From NCBI GenBank assembly GCA_964615195.1, contig CAZTNG010000003.1, forward strand, positions 1 to 64,000: DNA of 64,000 nt, read 5' to 3'. This document shows, piece by piece, positions 1 to 8,102 of the stretch (position 1 is the first letter of the stretch; each line of letters opens with the position of its first letter). This DNA comes from HGM20899 sp964615195. GTDB lineage: Bacteria; Pseudomonadota; Gammaproteobacteria; Enterobacterales; Succinivibrionaceae. The translations under genes and the position numbers were made by a program. The notes below the pieces were generated by a model, which did no database searches, was not told where the DNA came from, and saw only the letters and a program-made list of their open reading frames with translations.

Positions 1-16
1 AAGTTTCATAAATAAT

Positions 17-76
17 GACCCCAGTAGGTTGTTCAACTTACTGGGGTCACTGCATATATGCTTGCAGTATTTTTTT
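17..76 (+). terminator. Tandem hairpins, terminator-like
   Basis: A 15-bp inverted repeat (17-48, arms GACCCCAGTA and TACTGGGGTC) is followed by a smaller hairpin (50-67, CTGCA/TGCAG) and a run of seven T. It probably ends a plus-strand gene lying left of the window. The first hairpin has no adjacent T tract, so only the second looks like a classic intrinsic terminator. Confidence 0.5.
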
Positions 77-292
77 AACATAATTTTATTATAATTATAT
101 TTTACACAAGTAATATTAATATATTTTTTCATAACAAATCATCAATATAAGAGTGCATATTTAATGAAATTTCACAATATAATGTATACTTTGTGAGCAC
201 TTTTGTTTAAAAAGATAGTATTTAGTCACTATTCGCGAAAGAATCTCTAGTAAATACATTATTGTCTGACTTAGAATGAACTCATAGAAGGT

Positions 293-335
293 CATAGCAG
301 ACGCTATGTTTTATTTTGAACCGTAATCGAGGTTC
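293..335 (+). promoter_or_regulatory. Leader hairpins upstream of hpf
   Basis: Two small hairpins lie between the likely promoter region and the hpf ribosome binding site. The first is CATAGC-AGAC-GCTATG (293-308) followed by TTTTATTTT, which resembles a weak intrinsic terminator. The second is GAACC-N8-GGTTC (318-335), ending 7 nt before the AAGGAG at 343. They could attenuate or stabilise the hpf-ptsN transcript. The rest of positions 77-292 is AT-rich and shows nothing I can assign. Confidence 0.35.
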
Positions 336-355
336 TCAGATAAAGGAGAGTGCTT

Positions 356-640
356 ATGCAGATTACAATCACTGGTCATCATGTCGATGTTACTGATTCT
401 TTACGTAGCTACGTAACAGATAAGATGGATCATTTAAAGCGTCTCGAAGAATACGTTAAGTCTATCAATGTTATTCTTACTGTTGAAAATTTGGATCAAA
501 AAGCAGAAGCTAAAATTTCTGTTAATGGTGCCGAGCTTTTTGCTGACGCAGCTGCTGAAACTATGTATGCCGCTATCGATGCTTTAGTTGATAAACTTGA
601 GCGTCAATTGGTTAAACACAAGGAAAAGCTTACAAATTAG
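356..640 (+). CDS. hpf: Ribosome hibernation-promoting factor, short form (HPF)
   Basis: The 94-residue product is collinear with E. coli HPF, including the C-terminal MYAAIDxLxDKLxRQLxKHK stretch. HPF binds the 30S subunit near the mRNA channel and promotes 100S ribosome dimers in stationary phase. The length corresponds to the short form, so dimerisation presumably needs RMF or a similar partner. I place the start at ATG 356 because AAGGAG at 343-348 is 7 nt away; an upstream GTG at 350 is too close to that site. ptsN follows 3 nt after the stop, as in the gammaproteobacterial rpoN-hpf-ptsN cluster, but rpoN is not present immediately upstream here. Confidence 0.93.
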   Translation: MQITITGHHVDVTDSLRSYVTDKMDHLKRLEEYVKSINVILTVENLDQKAEAKISVNGAELFADAAAETMYAAIDALVDKLERQLVKHKEKLTN

Positions 641-643
641 TCT

Positions 644-1141
644 ATGGCTTTATCGCTAACTAATATTTTATCAAAGGACAGTGTGCTTAGCCCTGTCCTT
701 TGTTATAGTAAAAAAAGAGTTTTCGAAGAAATTGCTAAAAGAGCTTCTTTGAAGACAAAAATTCCTGCTATGGATTTAGTTTTCAAACTAAACAAGCGTG
801 AGTCGATTGGCAGTACATATGTTGCTAATGGTTTCGCTATGCCTCATACAATCATTCCTGATACCTGTAAAGAAACAGCTGTTTTTGCAGTGATTCAAAA
901 ATCTGTACATTACAATCAATTCGATAATTCTTATGCAGATATTTTTTTAGCTTTGTTTTTACACGAATCTACTATTCAACAAGAACGAGCATATATAGAA
1001 CAAATATCAAAAATATTATCGGATCCAAGTAATACTAAACACCTTCGTTACATTAGTAACATTTCAATTCAAGTGTACAGTGCCGTTACTGCTTATTGCA
1101 GTCTAATAGAAAAAGATAATAATGAAGTTCCAAATGTTTAA
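644..1141 (+). CDS. ptsN: Nitrogen-regulatory phosphotransferase EIIA-Ntr (PtsN)
   Basis: This 165-residue PTS EIIA type-2 domain protein has the phospho-accepting histidine at about residue 68, in GFAMPHT, preceded by the family signature KRESIGST. In gammaproteobacteria EIIA-Ntr is phosphorylated by PtsP via NPr and regulates potassium transport and nitrogen- or envelope-related targets rather than carrying sugars. It lies 3 nt downstream of hpf and is certainly cotranscribed. The usual next genes (rapZ, npr) are absent; a convergent lipoprotein gene follows. The C-terminal part is more divergent than the histidine region. Confidence 0.92.
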   Translation: MALSLTNILSKDSVLSPVLCYSKKRVFEEIAKRASLKTKIPAMDLVFKLNKRESIGSTYVANGFAMPHTIIPDTCKETAVFAVIQKSVHYNQFDNSYADIFLALFLHESTIQQERAYIEQISKILSDPSNTKHLRYISNISIQVYSAVTAYCSLIEKDNNEVPNV

Positions 1142-1184
1142 ATAATTGTTTTTTAATATTTAGTTTTGTTGGGATTTTTATACA

Positions 1185-1216
1185 AACAAACTAGTTGAAG
1201 TTTCAACTAGTTTGTT
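1185..1216. terminator. Bidirectional hairpin between convergent genes
   Basis: A long inverted repeat (arms AACAAACTAGTTGAA and its complement, almost no loop) sits between ptsN (+) and the convergent lipoprotein gene (-). The T tract is weak on both strands, so termination strength is uncertain. Confidence 0.5.
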
Positions 1217-1255
1217 GATAATCAAAAATTGATTTAAATATGCGTATGGATATTA

Positions 1256-1834
1256 TTAATTAGCTTGAGGTAGTTTGTTTAGTAGAGAATCAATTAAGCT
1301 CTTTATTACCCTGTTTTTAGTAGTTTCTGTCTTAATTGGTTTGTCAACAGCTGCACTAACAGCTCCCGCCCAAATTGCAATACCACTTCTATTGTCGTTA
1401 ATTGTAATATCAATAGCACCATTTGTTCCACCAGTGCTTGAACCTGTGGTTAAACCTAGTGTATCAAACATTGCATCGGCTGCCTTTGTGTTATCAGAAG
1501 GAGCTGTTACGCCATAAATGATTGAAAGGTTGGCTTTTTCATCAGATGCTTGAGTCAATCCTAAAGAATTGAGTTTAGCAATAATATTTGTTTCGGTAAT
1601 AGATTTCCAAGATGATATTTTTTCCCCGGTATTAGGTGTAATATCTTTATTTTTAATTGAGTATGTTAATTGCTGTTTAGCGTAAGGCCATTGACTTAAA
1701 CTTTGAGCAACTACTGTAAGTTGTACAGATGGTTCATTATTTAGTACATCATTTTCTGTATTTGAACTTATAGATTCTGTTGATGAACATCCCGCTAATA
1801 ACAAACCTGCTAGAACAATAATTTTGAAATTCAT
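1256..1834 (-). CDS. Predicted lipoprotein, DUF4136-like
   Basis: The 192-residue product starts with a lipoprotein signal peptide whose lipobox LLAG-C puts the lipidated cysteine at residue 16. The mature part has a low-complexity Ser/Asn/Glu linker and then a domain resembling DUF4136 lipoproteins: a central stretch with alternating hydrophobics, a GxIDITINDNRSGxxIWAG-type strand pair near residues 138-158, and an amphipathic C-terminal helix (KSLIDSLLNKLP). Members of that family are envelope proteins of unknown role. It is a single gene, convergent with ptsN and transcribed in the same direction as the FUSC pair upstream. The family assignment rests on pattern resemblance only. Confidence 0.6.
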   Translation of the reverse strand: MNFKIIVLAGLLLAGCSSTESISSNTENDVLNNEPSVQLTVVAQSLSQWPYAKQQLTYSIKNKDITPNTGEKISSWKSITETNIIAKLNSLGLTQASDEKANLSIIYGVTAPSDNTKAADAMFDTLGLTTGSSTGGTNGAIDITINDNRSGIAIWAGAVSAAVDKPIKTETTKNRVIKSLIDSLLNKLPQAN

Positions 1835-1898
1835 TTAATTTATCCCTAAAAGTGAGTTAATACAATTTTACAATATTGTTTTTTATAAAACATTATTG

Positions 1899-2966
1899 TT
1901 ATTCATTTTTTGTGTGATTTTGTTTATAAGCTAGATAAATTTGTAAAGCTCCATTAGTTAAGTGCCTAAGATCTTGCTCCAAATCTTTAATAGTTATTAA
2001 AATAGTTATGAGCTCATTATTTTCTTGGTGCGTTCTTATTAATTTTTCTAGCTCAATATTTAAATTTGAAAGATTTGTTAATTCTCGTTGTGCTTTTTCT
2101 CGTTGCAAAAGAATTAGATATGTAATTATTTTTTTTGTTATATGAACATTTGCTTTTATATTTAAGTTTATTTCTTCACTTATGTGTTTGTTTTTTTTCA
2201 TGCTATTAAGAATAATACAGTTCATTATTCTCATTTTATGTATTCTATGTAGAAATTTTACAAAACTTCTGTAAATGAAAGAATTAAAAAACAACGCATA
2301 TCTCCATAGAGGTAACTTTTCTTGATATGTTTGACTTGATGAATACACATTACTTGTTGCTATAAAATAATTATTAGTATCATTAACTCCATTTGAATTG
2401 TGTATAGCTTTGTATTCAAGGAAAAATTTTAATAAATAATGCTTGTACGTTTTTAGCATATCTAATTTTTCCATGGTTGGCATAATGCTAATGGCCACTA
2501 TGAGAGCGATTAATGCACCTATAATTGTAAAAATAAGTCTTTCAGTTATTAAATAATTCGGAGTTAAGTCTGTATGACTCATTAAAACAGCTAGTAACAT
2601 GATTACTGATGCTGTCATAAAAGTAACAAATATATAGTATAAATTAGTGAATGCTCGACTCCAAAGAGTAAGGCCGGAAAAAATGGTTAAAAAAAACATT
2701 TGCCAAAATGTATCGGGAAGTAACAAGCATATACAACCAGCAAGAATAACTCCATATATACTTCCGAGAATTCTATGTATGGTTCTTCTTAATGCGGTAA
2801 GTGGGGTATTTATGTATAGACAAACGCAAAAAGTTGTCAGAGGGATCCAAAAACTTTGATCAACAGGATATACAATAGCTAATAATTCAGCTAACAGCAT
2901 TGAAAAAGTCATGGTAAGTATTTGTGATGGTAATAACGGAATATTAAATTTATTTTTTATTTTCAT
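1899..2966 (-). CDS. FUSC-family inner-membrane protein, C-terminal half
   Basis: This 355-residue protein starts with about six transmembrane segments (roughly residues 15-165), with features of the FUSC/YccS-type bundle: an Arg-rich loop with RRTIHRILGSIYGV near residue 60 and a final segment ending ALIALIVAISIMP. A long cytoplasmic helical tail follows. FUSC proteins (AaeB, YccS, YhfK) are usually one chain of about 650-720 residues with two such bundles. Here the two halves are separate ORFs of 335 and 355 residues, in the same frame, separated by one TAA and one sense codon. The AAGGA in the end of the upstream gene is well placed for this ATG. Function is probably efflux of aromatic acids or similar compounds, but the substrate is unknown. 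Confidence 0.7.
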   Translation of the reverse strand: MKIKNKFNIPLLPSQILTMTFSMLLAELLAIVYPVDQSFWIPLTTFCVCLYINTPLTALRRTIHRILGSIYGVILAGCICLLLPDTFWQMFFLTIFSGLTLWSRAFTNLYYIFVTFMTASVIMLLAVLMSHTDLTPNYLITERLIFTIIGALIALIVAISIMPTMEKLDMLKTYKHYLLKFFLEYKAIHNSNGVNDTNNYFIATSNVYSSSQTYQEKLPLWRYALFFNSFIYRSFVKFLHRIHKMRIMNCIILNSMKKNKHISEEINLNIKANVHITKKIITYLILLQREKAQRELTNLSNLNIELEKLIRTHQENNELITILITIKDLEQDLRHLTNGALQIYLAYKQNHTKNE

Positions 2967-2969
2967 TTT

Positions 2970-3977
2970 TTATTCCTTAGCTTCTTTTTCAAGTAAACTT
3001 ATAAGACTATGAATCATTGTAGCTGTATGTTGAATCATTTCTCCATTACAAAATTCTCCAATGGGTGTGTTTTGTAATTGATTTATAAAATCATTTGCCT
3101 TTGTCATCTCAGGGGAATTTTGTATTTTGTATAAATTATGATGTTTAATTTTTATAATACTGTATACATGATGGAATGCTTGTTTCCTTATATCATAAAT
3201 AAGTTGTTGGTGCTTTTGGTCTGTTCCATATGTTGGCCAATAAGAAATAAGCATTAAGCTATTTAATATTTCTTGATATAACTTTTGCCTATTAGGATCT
3301 CTAATATAACTTGTTATATGCATTAATGAGCTTTGGATTTGTAATAATTTGTTTTTATTTGCACACGAAAGATCTGTAAAGTTGTTATTGTATTCAATAG
3401 TACTCATGATTTTACAGTAGCGTTTTAACTCTGTATAAAAGCTGTAGTTTATTATGTAACACCAATGAAAGCTGTGAAAAGGAACAACTAGTACGGCTAA
3501 TATGACACATAAAGCTCCTAGTAAAGAGTCTTTTAGCATAGAAATTTGGGTTATGTCGTGATTTTGATCAATTGTTCCCATACCAAAATTAACAATACAA
3601 AATACACTCATAAACATTATTGTTCCTGAAATTTCAATTTTGCGTTCTAAAGACCAAACAGTAGCGGAACTTAAAAAAATACAAAATATTATTTGTGGAA
3701 TTAATAAATGCTGTTGCCCAAAATATAGACTGATATTAAGTGTTGAAATGAGAAGAATAAGGCTGATTATGATATTGAAAATTCGTCTTAATATAGTCTT
3801 CCCAATTAGTGTCCTTAAACCATATAAGGCAATTATAAGAATATATGCAGAGGTGCTGTTATCTCCATAAAATATGTAAATAACAACTGCCAGAAGCATG
3901 CTTAATGTTCCGCGTACAAGCTCTGCTGTATAGATACCATCAAGATCGTGTTTTATATAATTTACAATACCTAGCAT
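2970..3977 (-). CDS. FUSC-family inner-membrane protein, N-terminal half
   Basis: This 335-residue protein has an N-terminal membrane bundle of about six segments (roughly residues 15-170) and then a hydrophilic, mainly helical cytoplasmic region. This is the layout of the first half of YccS/AaeB-like FUSC proteins. It ends EAKE-stop and, after a single AAA codon, the in-frame second half begins. The pair could be a true two-subunit transporter, or a single gene interrupted by a nonsense mutation or a sequencing error. The well-placed internal ribosome binding site and intact flanks favour a functional split. tRNA-Arg lies upstream on the same strand. Confidence 0.65.
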   Translation of the reverse strand: MLGIVNYIKHDLDGIYTAELVRGTLSMLLAVVIYIFYGDNSTSAYILIIALYGLRTLIGKTILRRIFNIIISLILLISTLNISLYFGQQHLLIPQIIFCIFLSSATVWSLERKIEISGTIMFMSVFCIVNFGMGTIDQNHDITQISMLKDSLLGALCVILAVLVVPFHSFHWCYIINYSFYTELKRYCKIMSTIEYNNNFTDLSCANKNKLLQIQSSLMHITSYIRDPNRQKLYQEILNSLMLISYWPTYGTDQKHQQLIYDIRKQAFHHVYSIIKIKHHNLYKIQNSPEMTKANDFINQLQNTPIGEFCNGEMIQHTATMIHSLISLLEKEAKE

Positions 3978-4101
3978 ATATTATTATCCTTTTAAGGATG
4001 ATATTAAAAGAATTGTTTATATTACAGATTATAGTTATTTTTGTATATGAAAAGAAGTTTTAGATATACTTTATGTAAATATAGGAAACTATAAAGAAAT
4101 A

Positions 4102-4176
4102 TGGCCTCCCCAACAGGAATCGAACCTGTAACTGACCCTTAGGAGGGGTCTGTTATATCCATTTAACTATGGAGAG
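4102..4176 (-). tRNA. tRNA-Arg (anticodon CCU)
   Basis: The minus strand folds as a full cloverleaf: acceptor CTCTCCA/TGGGGAG, D-arm GTTAAATGGATATAAC, anticodon stem GACCC/GGGTC with loop CTCCTAA (anticodon CCT, reads AGG), and a T-arm with GGTTCGATTCC. CCA is encoded at the 3' end. It closely resembles E. coli argW. Confidence 0.96.
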
Positions 4177-4281
4177 ACAATAGTGATCATTATAACATCT
4201 TAAAATAATTTGTAAATTTTAAAAGATAGAACGCTAGTGGAGATTTTATAAATGTATATTTCCCATACTAGCGCTCATTTG

Positions 4282-5436
4282 TTATTCAATGAATGCAAAA
4301 TCATTGATTTGAATATTTCCACTACTAGTGCCAATTGATTTTAGAATTGATGTGTTAGAATAAACTTCAGTTGCAACCATTTGATTTGTTATTTTAGATT
4401 TTGAAAATCTCATACTATTATTATGATCTGTGAAACTAGAGTTGTGTTCTACGTAAAATCTTGTACCTTGTCTAATACCGTTTTGTTTGCCAAGATTAAT
4501 GTACATTTCTCCATTGGGCATTATTTTTAAAATTCGTCCAATTGGTTTGTTACATGCTATTGATTGTTCTGTATCATTTCCAACTTTGGTTAATATTTTA
4601 CTAACAATTGTTCCATATTGTGAACTCCAAAAATAATCACTATGGACGTTAGCATTACCTGAAAATTCCCATTTTGCACTACCACTATAATTATTTGTAT
4701 AAACTACGTCACCACTGTAGCCATCAAAAACATAAATACTTAATGAAAATTCTCTATTATCATCACCAAAATTTGTAGCAAACCATCCATCATTATCTTT
4801 ATGTAGTGAAATGTCTCTTATGACACCTGCAATAACATAGAGGGCATCATTTTGAGTAGCTAATTGTTGAATTGTTTTGCGTAAATTAACTTCATTTGGG
4901 CTGTGTTTTAAAGGATCAATACCGAGATTCTTGTTAAAAAAAGGTTTAGTTAATATTTTTGTTTTTGAAGATAAAATAGCATTGAATTTTGATGTTAATT
5001 CAATATTAAAATCTTCTAGTCCGTTAGTGCTTTGTTGAAATTGACCATCATCGTATTTTATAAGTACAGGAAGAATTGTTTTAGGATAGTTAGCTCCTAA
5101 ACATTTTTGTGGAGATGCGTCAATAAAAACGCGTACCTTTACAATAATATATCCATTATCTCTGCGTTCTGATATAAGATTATATTGTCGCATGTCGTGA
5201 CTAGCTGACATATTAAAATTGTCTGTCGACATTGCCCCATTGCTAATACCCTGTTCTGAAGTAACAAAGGAACCTGAATCTAGCATTGCTTGTCTAATTG
5301 CTTCATCTACAGCTCTAGATCTTGCTTCTGATACATCACCACGACGTATTTGAGCTGATCCTTCTGTTTCATACCATTGAGCATAACAGTTGTTAGCAAA
5401 AAGGAAAATTGTAAGAAAAGCTAGTATTTTGTACAT
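4282..5436 (-). CDS. flgT: Flagellar H-ring protein FlgT
   Basis: The 384-residue exported protein has a signal peptide (cleavage probably after CYA, residue 19) followed by WYETEG and the GDVxEARxRAVDEAIRQAM stretch typical of FlgT. FlgT builds the H-ring around the LP ring of the basal body in Vibrio and Aeromonas and helps install MotX/MotY of the sodium-driven motor. The C-terminal third (residues about 300-384) looks like the small beta domain of the family. It is divergent from flgO-flgP, as in Vibrio, where flgO, flgP and flgT form one locus. This points to a polar, probably sheathed or sodium-driven flagellum; motX/motY are not in the window. Confidence 0.9.
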   Translation of the reverse strand: MYKILAFLTIFLFANNCYAQWYETEGSAQIRRGDVSEARSRAVDEAIRQAMLDSGSFVTSEQGISNGAMSTDNFNMSASHDMRQYNLISERRDNGYIIVKVRVFIDASPQKCLGANYPKTILPVLIKYDDGQFQQSTNGLEDFNIELTSKFNAILSSKTKILTKPFFNKNLGIDPLKHSPNEVNLRKTIQQLATQNDALYVIAGVIRDISLHKDNDGWFATNFGDDNREFSLSIYVFDGYSGDVVYTNNYSGSAKWEFSGNANVHSDYFWSSQYGTIVSKILTKVGNDTEQSIACNKPIGRILKIMPNGEMYINLGKQNGIRQGTRFYVEHNSSFTDHNNSMRFSKSKITNQMVATEVYSNTSILKSIGTSSGNIQINDFAFIE

Positions 5437-5480
5437 GATTTAAACTCCGAAGGAGAATTGCATTATTAGGCATAATCATT

Positions 5481-5494
5481 GCATTATATATACC
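5481..5494 (-). promoter_or_regulatory. Weak sigma-54-like site upstream of flgT
   Basis: On the minus strand TGG-TATATATAAT-GCA has the exact GG-N10-GC spacing of a -24/-12 promoter and lies about 45 nt upstream of flgT. The -24 element lacks the usual TGGCAC, so this is a low-confidence call. Confidence 0.3.
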
Positions 5495-5563
5495 ATACGG
5501 CAAAACGCCAAAAAAATAACACTTGGTCTGTGATGAATATGTAGTAATGGATAGAGGTGAGTG

Positions 5564-6598
5564 ATGAGAGTAAAAAATTATACATTATTGGAAGTCATGT
5601 ATTTTAGTATTTTCTTGATGGGGTGTTCATCTCATGTTGGAAGTTCTGTAGATACTACCAATAATGAAAAAAAGCAAAAGGTTGAAAACCCTATAAAAAT
5701 AGAGAAAGAACAAAATGTTTCTTCTCCACTTGCTTTGCAGACTTTAGCTGATAAATTAGTAGCTGATGTTGTTAATACGATACCAGTAGGGGCTAATATT
5801 GATAAAGTTGCTATAGCTACGCCTGTTGATGTTTCATCTTTGGAAAAAACGGATTGGCTTGGACGTGAGTTAGCTGAATATTTTGTTTCAGCTTTACACC
5901 AAAGAGGTTTTCCTGTTTTAGAATATAAGATCAAAGGTTGGCTGGAAATAACGGCAAATGGTGATTATGTCTATAGTAGGGATTGGCAAAAGCTTGCCTC
6001 GAAAGCAGCAGTATCAAGAGTATTAAGTGGAACTATGAGTCGTAATGATTCTGGTGTTATGGTTTATGCAAGAATCGTAAATTTAAAAACTTTGATGGTT
6101 GAAGGTTCGGCAGAAATCTTTATTCCTTATAATGTGTTGCCAAGTTGTTATAAAAATTACCCAGTTACTTGCGGTGATACTGTAGCAGTATCTTCAAATT
6201 TAGCTAATAGTAATAAAACATCATATACATATGTGTCAGATAATTATAAAACAAGTAATAAAAAAACTACTAGCCAAACTAATGTAAAAAATAACAAACC
6301 AACGGCAACTTCAAGCAAGCCTCAAGTTAAAACTGTAAGTAAGAATCATAATGAACCTAAGGTACTTAATAACAACAGTAGAACAACAACTACTACTAAT
6401 TTAACTACCACTGTTGCTGATGGTTCACAAGTAACAAGTAAAGGAACTCAGGGAATAGATTGTGCTTCTTGTAAAGGAAGTGGTAAGTCTTGTCATCAAA
6501 AGTGTTCGGATCCCGTAATTTATCCAGCTGGAACTCGTAGTTTTGGATCGATGCTTGTCCGTGATGTTGGTGCACAAAGCCAATTTGATAGGCGCTAG
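5564..6598 (+). CDS. flgO: Flagellar outer-membrane lipoprotein FlgO with extended C-terminus
   Basis: The product has a lipoprotein signal with the lipobox cysteine at residue 21 (LMGC), then a FlgO domain (about residues 55-200) with the conserved LADxLVADV, DWLGRELAEYF and SRVLSGTM stretches. FlgO is an outer-membrane lipoprotein needed for flagellar stability and motility in Vibrio cholerae. Residues about 215-295 are a low-complexity Ser/Thr/Asn/Lys linker. The last 45 residues contain CASCKGSGKSCHQKC, a CxxCxGxG cysteine cluster. That tail is not part of the core FlgO domain. I choose ATG 5564 over GTG 5561 because the GAGG at 5554-5557 is correctly spaced for it. flgP follows 9 nt later. 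Confidence 0.85.
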   Translation: MRVKNYTLLEVMYFSIFLMGCSSHVGSSVDTTNNEKKQKVENPIKIEKEQNVSSPLALQTLADKLVADVVNTIPVGANIDKVAIATPVDVSSLEKTDWLGRELAEYFVSALHQRGFPVLEYKIKGWLEITANGDYVYSRDWQKLASKAAVSRVLSGTMSRNDSGVMVYARIVNLKTLMVEGSAEIFIPYNVLPSCYKNYPVTCGDTVAVSSNLANSNKTSYTYVSDNYKTSNKKTTSQTNVKNNKPTATSSKPQVKTVSKNHNEPKVLNNNSRTTTTTNLTTTVADGSQVTSKGTQGIDCASCKGSGKSCHQKCSDPVIYPAGTRSFGSMLVRDVGAQSQFDRR

Positions 6599-6607
6599 GA
6601 GAAAATA

Positions 6608-7027
6608 ATGAATAAGTTATTTATAGTAATATTTGCTTTTTCGCTTATGATTGGGTGCTCAAATGGTAGTTACACTTACGATGTAACAAGGCCTAGTGAA
6701 TATCCTATTTTGCGTGCTACGGGTTACGCTGTTATTTCTAGACAACCTGGCCCAACTAGTGATGATCGAACTTTACAGGCGATGAGAGCTTCTAAGCTAG
6801 ATGCTTATAGAGAGTTAAGTGAACAGGTATATGGTCAACAATTGATTGCAGATACTTCTTTAAGAGATAATATTCAAAACAATGATGAACTTAAAGCTAG
6901 AACCGCAGGTGTGATAAAAGGGGCTAGAGTTATAAGGGCTTACCCAATAAATAATACATACGTTACAGAATTAGAATTAGATAGTAAATTATTATTTGAT
7001 TTGTATGAAATGAGAGGTGCTTTGTAA
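6608..7027 (+). CDS. flgP: Flagellar lipoprotein FlgP (LPP20 family)
   Basis: The 139-residue lipoprotein has the lipobox MIGC with the cysteine at residue 17. The mature part has the LPP20/FlgP pattern: RATGYAVISRQPGP, then QAMRASKLDAYRELSEQVYG, a Gly-rich turn and a C-terminal strand YVTELELDSKLLF. FlgP forms an outer-membrane-associated disk or ring at the flagellar base in Vibrio and Campylobacter. It is cotranscribed with flgO (9 nt gap, ribosome binding site AGGAG at 6598-6602). Confidence 0.88.
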   Translation: MNKLFIVIFAFSLMIGCSNGSYTYDVTRPSEYPILRATGYAVISRQPGPTSDDRTLQAMRASKLDAYRELSEQVYGQQLIADTSLRDNIQNNDELKARTAGVIKGARVIRAYPINNTYVTELELDSKLLFDLYEMRGAL

Positions 7028-7085
7028 AGTATTGCAATTGTCATCTATCTTATTGTATTTGGTAGCACTTTAATATAACTAATGG

Positions 7086-7131
7086 AACCTCAATCATAAG
7101 CGAGCTATGCTTTAAATAAATGATTGAGGTT
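7086..7131. terminator. Bidirectional terminator between flgP and flgN
   Basis: AACCTCAATCAT and ATGATTGAGGTT form a 12-bp stem around a 22-nt loop, with TTTT on the plus side. The position fits shared termination for the convergent flgOP and flgAMN units. Confidence 0.65.
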
Positions 7132-7139
7132 TTATGTTT

Positions 7140-7565
7140 CTAAGCTTCAAAATTGAAATGTTTTCCGCGTAGAGCGTTTTTATTACCTTTTATGTCATAC
7201 GTTGTCGTATTAGTATCACGTAGTTGAATTAAAGAAGAAGCTAATCTTCTGTTAGCTGCTAAATTTAATTCTATTAACCTACCGTTTACTTCATTTTGTT
7301 TTTGGCAAGCTGATAGTTTATTGACTAACAGTTCTTTAATAGGTTTTAAATCAGAAAGCAATCTATCCTTTTGACTATGAGCTTTTATAGATTGATCATT
7401 TGCTTGAAGTTCAAGAAGATATTTTGATTTATTTTCATTGATTTCATTAAGGTTTAATGCTTTGCGATCTTTTAAAATATCATGTTCTTCTTTTAAAACC
7501 TGAGTTAATTTATCTAATAAAGTATCTTGACACTTAAGTATTTCTACAATGGATCGTTCGGCCAT
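7140..7565 (-). CDS. flgN: Flagellar export chaperone FlgN
   Basis: The 141-residue, almost entirely helical protein matches FlgN in length, charge pattern and the C-terminal NTTTYDIKGNK motif. FlgN is the cytoplasmic chaperone for the hook-filament junction proteins FlgK and FlgL and couples their export to flagellar gene control. It is downstream of flgM on the same strand, the normal flgA-flgM-flgN order. flgK and flgL themselves are not in the window. Confidence 0.85.
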   Translation of the reverse strand: MAERSIVEILKCQDTLLDKLTQVLKEEHDILKDRKALNLNEINENKSKYLLELQANDQSIKAHSQKDRLLSDLKPIKELLVNKLSACQKQNEVNGRLIELNLAANRRLASSLIQLRDTNTTTYDIKGNKNALRGKHFNFEA

Positions 7566-7637
7566 GCTTTAACTCCAACACTAAAAGCCTCACTAAAAGA
7601 TGATAGTGAAGCTTGTTTAATTAAGTATAAGCTAAAT

Positions 7638-8000
7638 CTAACCTAATATGTCAGATAAGCTCTGCTCTTGCGAAATTATCTTGTCCGCAACTCTTTCATA
7701 GTTAATCTTATAATCGCCATTTGTAATTGACTGTTTCAAAGAATTAACTTTACCAGAATCTATTCCTGATGAATTTTTAGCTTTCTCTTGAGCGGCGTTC
7801 AGTTTTTTAGCTGCATCTGTAATTACCACTGTAGTATCTGCATTTACAGGCGCTTGAGTGGAGCTTTTAATATGCTGTGCATTACTTTGCTGAACCTTTA
7901 AGGATTCTGTATTTGCCGAATCTTTTTGGTACGCATTCTGAACTCTGTTGCTTGACAAGTTATTCACGTTTTTATTATTTGATAAACCTTCAACTGACAT
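7638..8000 (-). CDS. flgM: Anti-sigma-28 factor FlgM
   Basis: This 120-residue protein has a long disordered, Asn/Ser/Gln-rich N-terminal half and a conserved FlgM C-terminal half (VVITDAAKKLN, then VNSLKQSITNGDYKINYERVADKII). FlgM holds sigma-28 (FliA) inactive until it is secreted through the completed hook. Two starts are possible: ATG 8000 (MSVEG, chosen, with AAGGTG 6 nt away) or GTG 8009 (AAGGAG 4 nt away). A sigma-28 promoter sits just upstream, giving the expected feedback loop. Confidence 0.88.
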   Translation of the reverse strand: MSVEGLSNNKNVNNLSSNRVQNAYQKDSANTESLKVQQSNAQHIKSSTQAPVNADTTVVITDAAKKLNAAQEKAKNSSGIDSGKVNSLKQSITNGDYKINYERVADKIISQEQSLSDILG

Positions 8001-8057
8001 GTGAATCACCTTGCTCCTTAATATAATTTGTAATTATATTATCATTGATTAATTCTA

Positions 8058-8084
8058 TTATCGGAAAGTTAACTTAAAACTTTA
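8058..8084 (-). promoter_or_regulatory. Sigma-28 (FliA) promoter of flgM-flgN
   Basis: Read on the minus strand, TAAAGTTT, exactly 11 nt, then TCCGATAA. The sigma-28 consensus is TAAAGTTT-N11-GCCGATAA, so only one base differs. It lies in the flgA-flgM gap, about 55 nt upstream of flgM. Confidence 0.88.
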
Positions 8085-8102
8085 ATTTTTTTTCTAAATT
8101 TT

